64,000 nucleotides of DNA, taken from positions 2,542,001 through 2,606,000 of the forward strand of contig NZ_CP090978.1 of assembly GCF_021513275.1 (NCBI RefSeq), read 5' to 3'. Positions 10,949 to 20,676 of the stretch are shown here, piece after piece (within the stretch, counting starts at the first letter, position 1; each line of letters begins with the position of its first letter). The stretch comes from Paenibacillus hexagrammi. GTDB taxonomy: Bacteria; Bacillota; Bacilli; Paenibacillales; NBRC-103111. Under the pieces are notes generated by a model that was not told the origin of the DNA, searched no databases, and saw nothing but the letters and a program-made list of their open reading frames with translations. The translations under genes were made by a program, and so were the position numbers.

Positions 10949-10961
10949 AAGGGGGATTAAC

Positions 10962-11641
10962 ATGAATTTTGAAAATGTCTATGATGCTTATATCGATCAA
11001 CACACCAAATTGCGACGAGGGAGGCACGGAGGCGCTTAACGGAGGGACACGGTCATGCAGAAAAAATATTTTTATCGAGAGTATGGTGGCCCGCCTTTTC
11101 AAATTTTGAAAATCTAATTCCAGAATATGAAATCCAGGATTTTCGTGACGGCACACGCTTTATTGATTTTGCCTTTATCCATGGACATGTCCGTTTAGCC
11201 ATCGAAATCGACGGTTATGGTCCGCATTTGCAGAACATTACACGCTCGCAATTTTCGGATCAATGGCTTCGGCAAAATCATTTGCTCCTTGATGGTTGGA
11301 AATTACTGCGCTTCTCCTTCGATGATGTAAAGGACAAACCACGAATGTGCCAACAGATGATTCATCAATTCATGGGAAAATGGTTCGGAAACCGTCAGTG
11401 CCAATGGTTTGACAGCTGTACATTTGAAGAAAAAGAGATTATCCGTTTGGCGTTCCGCTGCAACAGATCTATTAAACCTGCTGACGTTTGCGAAGTGTTA
11501 CAGATAGAACAACAAAAGGCACGCCGTCTACTACATGGCTTGCTCTCAAAGGGCATCTTCGTACCTAGTGGACGAGGAACACGAAGAATATATGTTTATC
11601 AGTTATCTCCTTCGTTATCTAAGGAGCTAGTTGACATATAG
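10962..11641 (+). CDS. DUF559/Vsr-like endonuclease-fold protein, one frameshift
   Basis: ATG at 10962 follows AAGGGGG. The first 19 codons (MNFENVYDAYIDQHTKLRR) are in one frame; the rest (RRLTEGHGHAEKIFLSRVWW onward) is in another. Adding one G to the GGG run near 11020 joins them into about 226 residues. The core resembles the PD-(D/E)XK endonuclease-like fold of DUF559/Vsr proteins: FRDGTRFIDFAF, then LAIEIDGYGPH, then WKLLRFSFDDV. A winged-helix-like tail (IKPADVCEVLQIEQQKARRL) follows. Relatives are common single genes in Paenibacillus and Bacillus. The biological role is unknown. It sits alone between two repeat arrays, convergent with the GH95 gene. Confidence 0.65.
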
Positions 11642-11661
11642 TGCGACCACTTGATTGCCAT

Positions 11662-13093
11662 CTACAACGATGTTTTTCAACGTTGTAGAGCTCTCTCAGG
11701 CGCGGGCTCTCACGCAACGATGCTGATCATCGTTGCAGTGCCCACTACGCGCCGAGTCGCGGAAGTTCCACTCTACAACGATGTTTTTCAACGTTGTAGA
11801 GCTCTCTCGGGCGCGGGCCTCTCACGCAACGATGCTGATCATCGTTGCAGCTGCCCACTACGCGCCGAGTCGCGGAAGTTCCACTCTACAACGATGTTTT
11901 ACAGCGTTGTTGAGCTCTCTCAGGCGCGGGCTCTCACGCAACGATGCTGATCATCGTTGCAGCTGCCCACTACGCGCCGAGTCGCGGAAGCTCCACCCTA
12001 CAACGATGTTTTACAGCGTTGTAGATGAACATCTGGCGCGGGCTCTCACGCAACGATGCAGATCATCGTTGCAAGTGCCCACTTCTCGCTGAGAAGCGGA
12101 AGCTCCACTCAACAACGATGTTTTACGGCGTTGTAGAGGAACATCTGGCGCGGGGCTCTCACGCAACGATGCTCAGCATCGTTGCAGTTGCCCACTACGC
12201 GCCGAGTCGCGGAAGTTCCACTCTACAACGATGTTTTTCAACGTTGTAGAGCTCTCTCGGGCGCGGGGCCTCTCACGCAACGATGCAGATCATCGTTGCA
12301 AGTGCCCACTACGCGCCGAGTCGCGGAAGTTCCACTCTACAACGATGTTTTACAGCGTTGTTGAGCTCTCTCAGGCACGGGGCTCTCACGCAACGATGCT
12401 GATCATCGTTGCAGCTGCCCACTACGCGCTGAGAAGCGGAAGCTCCCATCTACAACGATGTTTTACAGCGTTGTTGAGCACTCCCCAGGAGCGGGCCTCT
12501 CACGTAACGATGCTGATCATCGTTGCAGCTGCCCACTACGCGCCGAGTCGCGGAAGCTCCACCCTACAACGATGTTTTACAGCGTTGTTGAGCTCTCACT
12601 GGCGCGGGGCTCTCACGCAACGATGCATATCATCGTTGCAGCTGCCCACTACGCGCCGAGTCGCGGAAGCTCCACCCTACAACGATGTTTTACAGCGTTG
12701 TTGAGCTCTCTCAGGCGCGGGTCTCTCACGCAACGATGCTGATCATCGTTGCAAGTGCCCACTACGCGCCGAGTCGCGGAAGTTCCACTCTACAACGATG
12801 TTTTTCAACGTTGTAGAGCTCTCTCGGGCGCTGGGCCTCTCACGCAACGATGCAGATCATCGTTGCAAGTGCCCACTACGCGCCGAGTCGCGGAAGTTCC
12901 ACTCTACAACGATGTTTTACAGCGTTGTTGAGCTCTCTCAGGCGCGGGGCTCTCACGCAACGATGCTGATCATCGTTGCAGCTGCCCACTACGCGCTAAG
13001 AAGCGGAAGTTCCCATCTACAACGATGTTTTACAGCGTTGTTGAGCTCTCTCAGGCGCGGGCCTCTCACGCAACGATGCTGATCATCGTTGCA
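11662..13093. repeat. Tandem array A: 13 units of about 113 bp, two hairpins per unit
   Basis: Unit starts (CTACAACG or a near match) are at 11662, 11773, 11886, 11998, 12110, 12223, 12337, 12450, 12564, 12677, 12790, 12903 and 13017, so the period is 111-114. Each unit holds hairpin 1 (CTACAACG, 11-base loop, CGTTGTAG or CGTTGTTG) and hairpin 2 (GCAACGATG, loop CTGAT, CATCGTTGC), then a CGCGCCGAGTCGCGGAAG segment. The period is not a multiple of three, no ribosome sites are visible, and all frames are short, so it is not coding. It fills the space between two convergent genes (stops at 11641 and 13495). Confidence 0.92.
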
Positions 13094-13198
13094 GCAAACT
13101 GCGCATGCAGCGGAATGCACTAGCCGCTGGAAAACTGCACAACGAAAAGGCCACACGAGGCAAACTTCCAACCGCCTTCGTGCAGCCTTTATGTCTAT

Positions 13199-13228
13199 CA
13201 TTCACACAATGGAAGGACTGTGTGAATG
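13199..13228. other. Nine-bp perfect hairpin between arrays A and C
   Basis: CATTCACAC (13199-13207) pairs with GTGTGAATG (13220-13228) across a 12-base loop. No T-run follows on either strand. The remaining bases from 13094 to 13278 show no gene or other recognisable signal. Confidence 0.55.
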
Positions 13229-13278
13229 TATCCCAGCTCGCGGCGCGCGTTTCTGCACGACACGTCTGTGCTTTGTCC

Positions 13279-13533
13279 CAAGCATACTCCTCAAATCTTC
13301 GTTGCCAGTTTCACCCGCTTGCTCTCGCTCAAGCACACTGCTCAAATGTTCGTTGCCAGTTTCACCTGCTTGCTCTCGCCCAAGCACACTGCTCAAATGT
13401 TCGCTGCCAGTTTCACCTGCTTGCTCTCGCCCAAGCAAACTCCTCAAATGTTCGCTGCCTGTTTCACCCGCTTGCTCTCGCCCAAGCATACTGCTCAAAT
13501 GTTCGTTGCCAGTTTCACCTGTTTGCTCTCCGG
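13279..13533. repeat. Tandem array C: five 51-bp units copied from the GH95 3' end
   Basis: CAAGCA landmarks are at 13279, 13330, 13381, 13432 and 13483, exactly 51 bp apart. The last unit overlaps the final codons and stop of the GH95 gene (stop at 13495). On the minus strand the gene's last segment (AGCAAACAGGTGAAACTGGC) recurs in each unit with small changes. The array therefore looks like a head-to-tail amplification of the gene's 3' end. Because 51 is a multiple of three, an open minus-strand frame with a 17-residue repeat (GREQAGETGSEHL) exists; I do not call it a gene. Confidence 0.85.
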
Positions 13534-15852
13534 CATCTTACTAGCCGTGAGCACGTAAGTTTTGCCTGCTTCTGCGTTGAATCGGATCGAGTCGGTCAGC
13601 GCTTCGACCTTCACGGGCACGCCGTCCGATTCAACAATCAGCGGCATCCCATCGCGCCGATAGACAACCGTACACGCTTGATTCTGTTTGGCTCGAATGA
13701 AGCATCGGGTCAGTTTGCCTTCGTCCCAGGCCAGATCAAGCTCGTAGCCGCCTCTAGCTCGTAACCCGCTGACTGATCCTTTCGCCCATACGCTCGGAAG
13801 CGCAGGTAGCAGGTTGATTTCCCCGCGCTGAGATTGCAGGAGCATTTCGGCAATCCCTGCGGTTCCGCCAAAATTGCCGTCAATCTGAAACGGCGGATGA
13901 TTGTCGAACATATTCGGTAATGTGGAATGAGACAGCAGCATCCGCAGATGTTCATACGAATTGTCTCCATCCTCTAAACGTGCAAAGAAATTAATGATCC
14001 ACGCCCGGCTCCAGCCCGTATGGCCGCTTCCGGCCTCGAGTCTGCGCTTCAACGTACGTTTGGCCGCTTGCGCCCATTCAGGTGTGTGACGCACATGAAT
14101 GATTTCACCAGGATGCAGGGCGAACAAGTGAGAAATATGACGATGGCCCGGATGCACTTCTTCCCAGTCTCGAACCCATTCTTGCAGCTGCCCATGCTTC
14201 CCGATTTGCGGCTGCGGCAGCTTGCGCAATACCCGTTCCCATTCGCTGCGCGTCGCTTCATCTGTTTGCAGGATGCCGGATGCCTCGATGCAAGCGCGGA
14301 ACAAGGTATAGATGATCTGTGTGTCCATGGATGGACCGATCGTTAAGCATCCTACGCTGCCATCAAATCCGATAAATTTGTTCTCAGGAGAGGTGGAAGG
14401 TCCGGTAATAAGGCGTCCATTTTCGTCTTCAAACAAATAATCCAGGAAAAACTCGGCCGCTTCCTTCATGATCGGATACGCTCTTTCGCGAAGAAAGCTT
14501 TCGTCTAACCCATACCGGTAATGCTCCCATAGATGCAAAGTTAACCAGGCTGCGCCCATCGGCCAAATCGAACCCGGCATAAAATTGCCTTCAATCTGGG
14601 TAGCCCCCCACATATCGGTATTATGATGAGCGACAAAGCCCCTGCAGCCATATACCGTTTGTGCCGTTTTTCTGCCATTCACGCGCATGCGGTCTATTAA
14701 ATCGAACAATGGCTCATGGCATTCGGACAAATTACATACTTCCGCGTGCCAATAGTTCATCTCCGTGTTGATATTAATCGTATATTTACACTCCCAGGGC
14801 GGAGTAAAGCTTTCATTCCAGATCCCTTGCAAATTTGCAGGGTTTGAACCTGGACGGGAAGAGGCCATCAGCAGGTATCTGCCATATTGGAAATACAATG
14901 CGATGAGGCCGGGGTCGGTTCCTCCTTCTTTGAATCGAAGTAAACGTGCATCGGTTGGAAGTGTATCAGCCTCCCTCGCATCATCAGGCTGCCCAAGCTC
15001 CAGCTTCACACGCCCCATTTTGGCCGTATGGTCCGCTATATGGTCTTGTTTCACCTTTTCATACCCTTTGCTCGCCGCTTGCTCCAGCTGCTTTATACAT
15101 GCAACTTTCGGGTCTGAGTGGCGGAAAGATGTAGCAGCTGCGATATAAATCGTCACCGCTTCTGCCTGCACAATGAGGAAGTCTCCGACTGCATCGACCG
15201 ATCCACCATCAGGAACCGCTTTCACTGCAGCACAATAGGTGACTCCGCCTCTTCCGTTTTCACCGCTCATTACCAATGTATCATCGGCAATTCTTTGAGT
15301 TCCCTCGTCAAACGGTCTGCGGCTCAAATGCATGCGAAGATTCAATTTTCCCGGACGATCGCATCGGATCCGGACCGCTATGACTTGATCGACCGCACTG
15401 CTGAACAGTTCCCTCGAATGCGGAATATCGTTGAGACAGTAGCCGACCTTTGCTATCCCTTGCTCAATGTCCAGCTCCCTGTAGTAATTCGAAATCATTT
15501 TCTTTTCGCCATCATGATAAATTTGAAAATCTCCGAGCGGTTGATAAGGATGGAGTGATTTAGGTACCGACATCATCCCCATTTGAGCAAGTTCTTCAGC
15601 TTCAATTTGTTTGCCCTTCATCAAAAGCTGCCGAACCATAGGGAAATATTGCTGTCCCTCCGGATTATCCCCTCGAACCGGTCCTCCGTACCAAACCGAG
15701 TCCTCATTCAATTGGAGCCTTTCATTATTCACCTTGCCGAATATCATAGCGCCTAGCCGCCCGTTGCCGATCGGCAGAGCCTCCGTCCAGGATCTTGCCG
15801 GTTTTTCATACCATAATTTATTAGTTTGGGCCGAGTTCCGTTGGTGTTTCAT
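13495..15852 (-). CDS. GH95 alpha-L-fucosidase / alpha-L-galactosidase
   Basis: 785 residues, intact and at the family's usual length. It has the GH95 order: N-terminal beta-sandwich beginning with [23 protein letters not shown] and [12 protein letters not shown], a linker, then the alpha/alpha barrel with [11 protein letters not shown] (about residue 407), [23 protein letters not shown] and [13 protein letters not shown]. The family hydrolyses terminal alpha-L-fucose or alpha-L-galactose by inversion. No signal peptide, so it is cytoplasmic. ATG at 15852 was preferred over an upstream GTG because GGAG lies 8 bases before it; the upstream gene's stop overlaps this ribosome site. Last gene of the ABC importer operon. 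A second GH95 is at 31371-33750. Confidence 0.9.
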   Translation of the reverse strand: MKHQRNSAQTNKLWYEKPARSWTEALPIGNGRLGAMIFGKVNNERLQLNEDSVWYGGPVRGDNPEGQQYFPMVRQLLMKGKQIEAEELAQMGMMSVPKSLHPYQPLGDFQIYHDGEKKMISNYYRELDIEQGIAKVGYCLNDIPHSRELFSSAVDQVIAVRIRCDRPGKLNLRMHLSRRPFDEGTQRIADDTLVMSGENGRGGVTYCAAVKAVPDGGSVDAVGDFLIVQAEAVTIYIAAATSFRHSDPKVACIKQLEQAASKGYEKVKQDHIADHTAKMGRVKLELGQPDDAREADTLPTDARLLRFKEGGTDPGLIALYFQYGRYLLMASSRPGSNPANLQGIWNESFTPPWECKYTININTEMNYWHAEVCNLSECHEPLFDLIDRMRVNGRKTAQTVYGCRGFVAHHNTDMWGATQIEGNFMPGSIWPMGAAWLTLHLWEHYRYGLDESFLRERAYPIMKEAAEFFLDYLFEDENGRLITGPSTSPENKFIGFDGSVGCLTIGPSMDTQIIYTLFRACIEASGILQTDEATRSEWERVLRKLPQPQIGKHGQLQEWVRDWEEVHPGHRHISHLFALHPGEIIHVRHTPEWAQAAKRTLKRRLEAGSGHTGWSRAWIINFFARLEDGDNSYEHLRMLLSHSTLPNMFDNHPPFQIDGNFGGTAGIAEMLLQSQRGEINLLPALPSVWAKGSVSGLRARGGYELDLAWDEGKLTRCFIRAKQNQACTVVYRRDGMPLIVESDGVPVKVEALTDSIRFNAEAGKTYVLTASKMPESKQVKLATNI

Positions 15853-15857
15853 CAGCA

Positions 15858-17306
15858 TCACTCCTTGATTTGTTGGATTCGTAATGCAAAATAAAGCTTA
15901 CCAGGCAAATCGATTCGAAAACGTCCTTCAAATGTTTGTTGAAGCGAGGTGATCTCCATATTCCAAGTATCGATGATATCCACGCTGTAGCGCCCTTCCG
16001 GGAGTACAAAATCTCGATATGCGAATCGGTGTGGACCGAAATACTGCAAATAATACCGGCCGCGCACAGACAAAGTCGCAGCATCGTAGCTGTCGCTCGT
16101 ATAGAGCAGATCATCGGGGGCATCTTCCAGAATCGCCTTCAGAAATTCGATTCTCTGAACACTTTTTCCATAAAGATCTCCGCCATGCGACCACCAAAGC
16201 GTCTGTTCAGGGTTCCAATACGTTTCCCCATGAGTAACATAACCGCCCCGGCATGTGCCCTCCCAGATACGACAAAGCAACTCTTCAGGGGTCAAGCTAC
16301 CCCATCTCGTATCCAAATTGCCCTCATAACCGCACTCGTCAATAATTGCCGGCTTTCCGTATTGTTTCGTGCACTCGGAAACCACTTTCACATCGGATTG
16401 CTGGATGCTTGCATGCGTGATCCAGGGCAAGCCGAAATCATACCATGCTTTGCAGTTATGGATAGAGCGCAGATGCCTGCCATAGTCACATTCCTGCACA
16501 ATCCGAAAAAGGCGGTTCCAATCGTCTTGTTGCTTATGTTTCATCAAATCGTATTCATTGGCGAGCGACCACCATACATTTCGGTAAGCGGCAAGCCGGG
16601 CAACGACATAACGGATATATCGTTCATCCTCTTCCGGAGACATTCGGTCAAAACCCCATCGGCCTTCGTCATACGGATGAAACAGGATGAGGTCTGCTTC
16701 CAGACCTAAATCAGCCAAATCCTTGACACATTTCTCCAAATGATCAAAATATCCAGTATGAAACCGCGTTAAATCAAATCCCGTTGACGGTGAGCCTTCA
16801 TAAGGATACCTCTCAGGTTCAGCCTCATTAAACAGGTAAGACTTAGGAAACACACACATGCGAATTTTATTGAATGGCGACTGGCTGAGTGTCCGCAGCG
16901 TCTGTTTTTGCAGCTCTTCGTTTTGCAAATGCCAGACGTAACAGGTTGTGCCGATCGGCGTGTAACGCGTTCCATCTGCATATTGAAAATGGGAGGCATC
17001 CTTAACCCTTACAGGACCGTGATTTCCGACAGAAGGCGAGGTGCACGCAAACTCCCTTGACAACCGATCCATTTCCGCACAGTTACTTGTCGTCTCGAAG
17101 GTCCATATCCCTTCTTCAAACGGCATGAATCGGATGCAATACTTGCCTTCTCCAGCATAAAAACCGTCGGCTTCAGCTTCGTTCAAACCATTTTTGAACC
17201 GTGCGCTGAGCTGAATGTCCATGTATGGATTTCCGCTAGAGGGACCATCCAGTGTTAATTCAAAAATGCCCCATCGTTCAACGACGTTTGCAAAGTTCAG
17301 CTTCAT
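15858..17306 (-). CDS. DUF5060/DUF4038/DUF5605 glycoside hydrolase (GH140 superfamily), copy 1
   Basis: 482 residues in three parts: an N-terminal beta-sandwich ([22 protein letters not shown]5060-like), a TIM barrel (DUF4038-like) and a C-terminal beta domain ([16 protein letters not shown]5605-like). Likely catalytic carboxylates are Glu251 in [10 protein letters not shown] and Glu324 in IIDECGYEG. The DUF4038 superfamily includes GH140 endo-apiosidases acting on rhamnogalacturonan II, but this architecture differs from the characterised one, so the substrate is inferred only. It lies ten bases after a paralogue with the same architecture, probably a tandem duplication, and just before the GH95 gene. 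Confidence 0.75.
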   Translation of the reverse strand: MKLNFANVVERWGIFELTLDGPSSGNPYMDIQLSARFKNGLNEAEADGFYAGEGKYCIRFMPFEEGIWTFETTSNCAEMDRLSREFACTSPSVGNHGPVRVKDASHFQYADGTRYTPIGTTCYVWHLQNEELQKQTLRTLSQSPFNKIRMCVFPKSYLFNEAEPERYPYEGSPSTGFDLTRFHTGYFDHLEKCVKDLADLGLEADLILFHPYDEGRWGFDRMSPEEDERYIRYVVARLAAYRNVWWSLANEYDLMKHKQQDDWNRLFRIVQECDYGRHLRSIHNCKAWYDFGLPWITHASIQQSDVKVVSECTKQYGKPAIIDECGYEGNLDTRWGSLTPEELLCRIWEGTCRGGYVTHGETYWNPEQTLWWSHGGDLYGKSVQRIEFLKAILEDAPDDLLYTSDSYDAATLSVRGRYYLQYFGPHRFAYRDFVLPEGRYSVDIIDTWNMEITSLQQTFEGRFRIDLPGKLYFALRIQQIKE

Positions 17307-17315
17307 CTCCTCCTT

Positions 17316-18761
17316 TCAATTCACGTTGCCAATCATAGAGATGCGCAAAGCTATGTAGGGTTTTCCTGGAAGATCAACTTTGATTGTCCCGCTAAATGTA
17401 CCTTCGATTTGCTTAATCGTCATTTCCCATGTATCGATGATCTCTATACGGTAGAGTGCGTCCTTCCTCAGCTCCACATGCTTGTAGGCATGCTGATGTC
17501 GTCCAAAGTATAGCAGCATATAGGATCCTTCCTGCCGTGCCGCCATCCAGTCCTCAGGACCTTCTTCCATCACTTTTCGCAGGAAAGCGATTCTCTCCGT
17601 ACTTTCTCCGTACAATTTCCCTCCCGAAGAGATCCAGGCCCTCGTCTCCTTATTGATAAACGACTCCCCATGCCCTACGAAGCCGCCTCTCGACAGCCCT
17701 TCCCAAAACCGATGAGTCAATTCCTCTCCGGAAATATTCCCCCATCGCCTGGAGCTGTTACCTTCGTATGAAATCTCATCGATGACGATCGGTTTCGCAA
17801 CCGCTTCGCGCCACTCCGTCGTCAGCTCCGCTTCCCAGTGCTGAATGCTTTGGTGGGTAATCCACGGCTTACTAAAATCATACAAGTTGGACGATTTGTA
17901 CATTTTAGTGCCGTTGTGAATGGAGCGCAGATGCTGGTAGGGATCTTGACCTTGGGTCAATTGAAGCAGCCGGTCCCAATCCGCGACAGTCTTATACGAG
18001 TTAAAATCATATTCATTGCAAAGCGACCACCATACGTTTCGAAATGAGGCAAGACGTGCGATCACATAGCGTAAATAAAAAGCATCGCTTTCCGCATCCA
18101 TGTTATCAACGCCCCAATATCCCTTGTCATAGGGATGAAACAGTACAAGATCGGCTTCTATACCAAGCTGCATCAGATCTTTTATGCGTGATTCCAAATG
18201 AGTGAAAAAAGCTGGATTAAACTTTGTTTTGTCTATATCCTCCGGACAAGTCCCTGCGAAGACCAAATTTAGCGGAGGCCGCATATCCCTTGTGGGGAGC
18301 AGACACATTCTCACTTTATTAAACGGAGAGTCCTTAAGCGTTTGCAGCGTAAGCTCCTCTAGTTCTTCATTGCCGTGATGTGTCCAATGGTAGCAAGTCG
18401 TACCGAACGGCATATAGGGGGTTCCATCCTCGTAGGCGAATAAATAGGAATGCTTTACCCGAACGGGACCATGGTTCCCCTCTGCGGCCTGAATACAAAC
18501 GAATTCTCCATCATGCCCATCAAGTTCACTGATATTGCTGCGAGTCACATATCGCCAAACGCCAGGCCTGTCAGGCATGAACCTGATTCGATATATGCCG
18601 TTGCCGTCATAAAATCCATCCGGCTCGACGATCAAATTTTTGTATTGGAACTGTGCGGACAACCGAACCTCTTGAAACGGATTCCCCGCAGAGGGACCGT
18701 CGAGCGTCAGCTCGAACTGTCCCCATTGTTCTACTTCCTGCCCGTTAAATCGCTTCACCAT
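17316..18761 (-). CDS. DUF5060/DUF4038/DUF5605 glycoside hydrolase (GH140 superfamily), copy 2
   Basis: 481 residues, same three-domain plan as its neighbour at 15858-17306: [15 protein letters not shown] at the start, MPFGTTCYHWTHHGNEE before the barrel, VWWSLCNEYDFN and VIDEISYEGN holding the two likely catalytic glutamates, and a closing EIIDTWEMTIKQIEG domain. The two copies are clearly homologous but well diverged, so they may split two linkages of one glycan rather than duplicate one activity. It follows the permease gene after 40 bases and precedes copy 1 by ten. No signal peptide; cytoplasmic. Confidence 0.75.
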   Translation of the reverse strand: MVKRFNGQEVEQWGQFELTLDGPSAGNPFQEVRLSAQFQYKNLIVEPDGFYDGNGIYRIRFMPDRPGVWRYVTRSNISELDGHDGEFVCIQAAEGNHGPVRVKHSYLFAYEDGTPYMPFGTTCYHWTHHGNEELEELTLQTLKDSPFNKVRMCLLPTRDMRPPLNLVFAGTCPEDIDKTKFNPAFFTHLESRIKDLMQLGIEADLVLFHPYDKGYWGVDNMDAESDAFYLRYVIARLASFRNVWWSLCNEYDFNSYKTVADWDRLLQLTQGQDPYQHLRSIHNGTKMYKSSNLYDFSKPWITHQSIQHWEAELTTEWREAVAKPIVIDEISYEGNSSRRWGNISGEELTHRFWEGLSRGGFVGHGESFINKETRAWISSGGKLYGESTERIAFLRKVMEEGPEDWMAARQEGSYMLLYFGRHQHAYKHVELRKDALYRIEIIDTWEMTIKQIEGTFSGTIKVDLPGKPYIALRISMIGNVN

Positions 18762-18801
18762 CCCTACATGCCCCTTTCTTATGTATGAAAACAGATCGGC
18801 A

Positions 18802-19701
18802 TCATTTGATTCCAGAATGCGCCATTGTTGCGATCACTTTGCTCTGGAACACAAGAAACATAATCAGATTCGGCAAAAACAGCAGAAGCGCAGCCGCAGC
18901 CGCAGCGCCTTGCCTCGCCACACTGTTCGCCATTCCGCTCGTTAGTGTCTCCACATAAAATGGGAATGTTTTCATCGTTTCGTCCTGCATGTAAAACGTT
19001 GAGGTTGTAGCATCCTTCCAGGCTGAATCGAAGGCGATTATCCCTATCGTCGCTACCGCCGGCATGAGCATGGGGATCACGATTCGAAGGAAGAGCGTAA
19101 GCTCCCTGGCACCGTCCATTCGTGCGGAATCCAGAAGCTCATCCGGCAGCTGGTCGATGAACTGCTTCATCAGGAATACCCCTGTCGGCACAGCGACAAG
19201 CGGCAAAACGTGTCCCCAGTAGGTATCGAAAATATGCAGTTTGCTGACAATTAAATATTTAGGGATTTCTACGGTTTCCGGCACAAACACAAGCGTTAAT
19301 AAAATCGTGGAGAACACTAGCTTATGTCCGGGAAATTTATGCTTGGAAATTGCATAAGCGCACATAGCGCTCGTCATCGTGATTAGAAAAACGGCCAAGG
19401 CCGTGACGACCACACTGTTAAATAAATAACGGGAAACCGGGACGGCAGTGGTTTTCGTAGTAGCCAAAAGCTCTGCGAAGTTTTGCAAAGACGGCTCTCT
19501 CACAAAGATGTTAGGCGGGTAAATAAACAGCTCTTGATATGGCTTGAAAGCATGATTAATAATGTACACGATAGGAAGAAGCATAAAGATGCTTAATACG
19601 ACGAGCAGTACGGCTGCAAATATTTCAAACGGGCTCATCCGATGAAATCTTATTTGTGTTCGCCACGTAAACATTTTGCGTAACATTCCTGCAGCATTCA
19701 T
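18802..19701 (-). CDS. Carbohydrate ABC transporter permease, LplC/YtcP type
   Basis: 299 residues with about six membrane segments, starting FEIFAAVLLVVLSIFMLLPIVYII. The cytoplasmic coupling loop shows the permease EAA-like motif: ELLDSARMDGARELTLFLRI followed by IPMLMPAVATI. This is the MalG-like partner in type I sugar importers and matches the LplC/YtcP group that imports plant polysaccharide oligomers. It starts one codon after the upstream permease stop (TAAATG), with AAGGAGG inside the preceding coding end. It should pair with the permease at 19702-20676. Confidence 0.9.
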   Translation of the reverse strand: MNAAGMLRKMFTWRTQIRFHRMSPFEIFAAVLLVVLSIFMLLPIVYIINHAFKPYQELFIYPPNIFVREPSLQNFAELLATTKTTAVPVSRYLFNSVVVTALAVFLITMTSAMCAYAISKHKFPGHKLVFSTILLTLVFVPETVEIPKYLIVSKLHIFDTYWGHVLPLVAVPTGVFLMKQFIDQLPDELLDSARMDGARELTLFLRIVIPMLMPAVATIGIIAFDSAWKDATTSTFYMQDETMKTFPFYVETLTSGMANSVARQGAAAAAALLLFLPNLIMFLVFQSKVIATMAHSGIK

Positions 19702-20676
19702 TTATTCGTCCTCCTTCGTACCGAAGAGCTTCCAGCTCAGTTTTTGGGCAAGGTATACGATTGTCAGCAGACAAACGGTCAACGCAGTTGCATATCCCAG
19801 CTCAAACCGTTTGAAGGCATAATCGTCAATATGAGTCGTAATCATATGCCCTGCGTATTCAGGCGTCGGATTCATACCGGATAACGCTGTTCCGATCGTA
19901 GACATTTGGACCGCTCCGACGATAGCCATGACTGCGCCAAACAGCATTTGCGGTTTTGTGGATGGGATCGTGATGTACCATACTTCCTCCAACCGGCTTC
20001 GTATGCCATCCAATCTCCCCGCCTCATACAACTCTGGATTCACATTCAAGATTCCGGCCAACATGCCGAGGAAACCGATCCCCATGCTTTTCCACAGAGA
20101 GACTACGACCATGGAAGTCATCAAATGCTCTTCACTTGTTACCCATGCCACCGGTTCGCTGATCAAGTTCATCTTCAGCAAAAAACTGTTCAGATAACCG
20201 ATTCTGTCGCTGGAGAGCATCGGCGTCCAAATAATGCTCATTGCGACCAGACTCGCTAACGATGGTGTATACATCGCTAGCGTAAACCATTTGCGGTACA
20301 CGCCCGGCAAGATGGAGATGAGCCAAGCGAGCATAAAGGCGCACATATATCCGCCTGACCCGACAATCAGAGAAAACGAAAGTGTATTCGGCAGCGCATA
20401 TTTGATAAGGATTAAGTCCTGAGAAAGCATGTTACGGAAATTGTCCCAACCAATAAAATGGGGCGCTTCGATGGCATTATAATAGGTAAAGCTGAGCGCT
20501 AAAGCGGACAATACCGGAAGTAAAATGAATATGATGAAACAGATCAGGAACGGAGCTATGAATAAATACGAGACGCGGTATTCCCATAACGTTCGCAGAG
20601 CTGCCATGAGTTTGTTTTTACGAATTTTGGCATGAGCTACCATTCCGGGAAGTACCGATGTATTACTTTTCAACAT
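19702..20676 (-). CDS. Carbohydrate ABC transporter permease, LplB/YteP type
   Basis: 324 residues, six predicted membrane segments beginning YRVSYLFIAPFLICFIIFIL. The EAA-like loop reads NPELYEAGRLDGIRSRLEEV then WYITIPSTKPQMLFG. MalF-like half of the importer. Its ATG overlaps the last codons of the solute-binding protein gene and has GGAGGGG upstream, and its stop abuts the next permease start, so the transporter genes are translationally linked. In B. subtilis the related YtcQ-YtcP-YteP system with the MsmX ATPase imports rhamnogalacturonan oligomers. Confidence 0.9.
   Translation of the reverse strand: MLKSNTSVLPGMVAHAKIRKNKLMAALRTLWEYRVSYLFIAPFLICFIIFILLPVLSALALSFTYYNAIEAPHFIGWDNFRNMLSQDLILIKYALPNTLSFSLIVGSGGYMCAFMLAWLISILPGVYRKWFTLAMYTPSLASLVAMSIIWTPMLSSDRIGYLNSFLLKMNLISEPVAWVTSEEHLMTSMVVVSLWKSMGIGFLGMLAGILNVNPELYEAGRLDGIRSRLEEVWYITIPSTKPQMLFGAVMAIVGAVQMSTIGTALSGMNPTPEYAGHMITTHIDDYAFKRFELGYATALTVCLLTIVYLAQKLSWKLFGTKEDE

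Noticed and set aside
11651..13082. Overlapping open frames within array A as repeat proteins
   Set aside because: The period is not a multiple of three, every frame is short, no ribosome sites fit, and open frames appear on both strands as a by-product of repetition.
11662..13093. CRISPR array
   Set aside because: Units are head-to-tail copies of about 113 bp with no unique spacers, and no cas genes are near. The same holds for the arrays at 38775, 41303 and 13279.
13202..13498. A 98-codon minus-strand gene with 17-residue repeats
   Set aside because: It arises because array C has a 51-bp period. No ribosome site is seen. Kept only as a remark about a possible GH95 tail.
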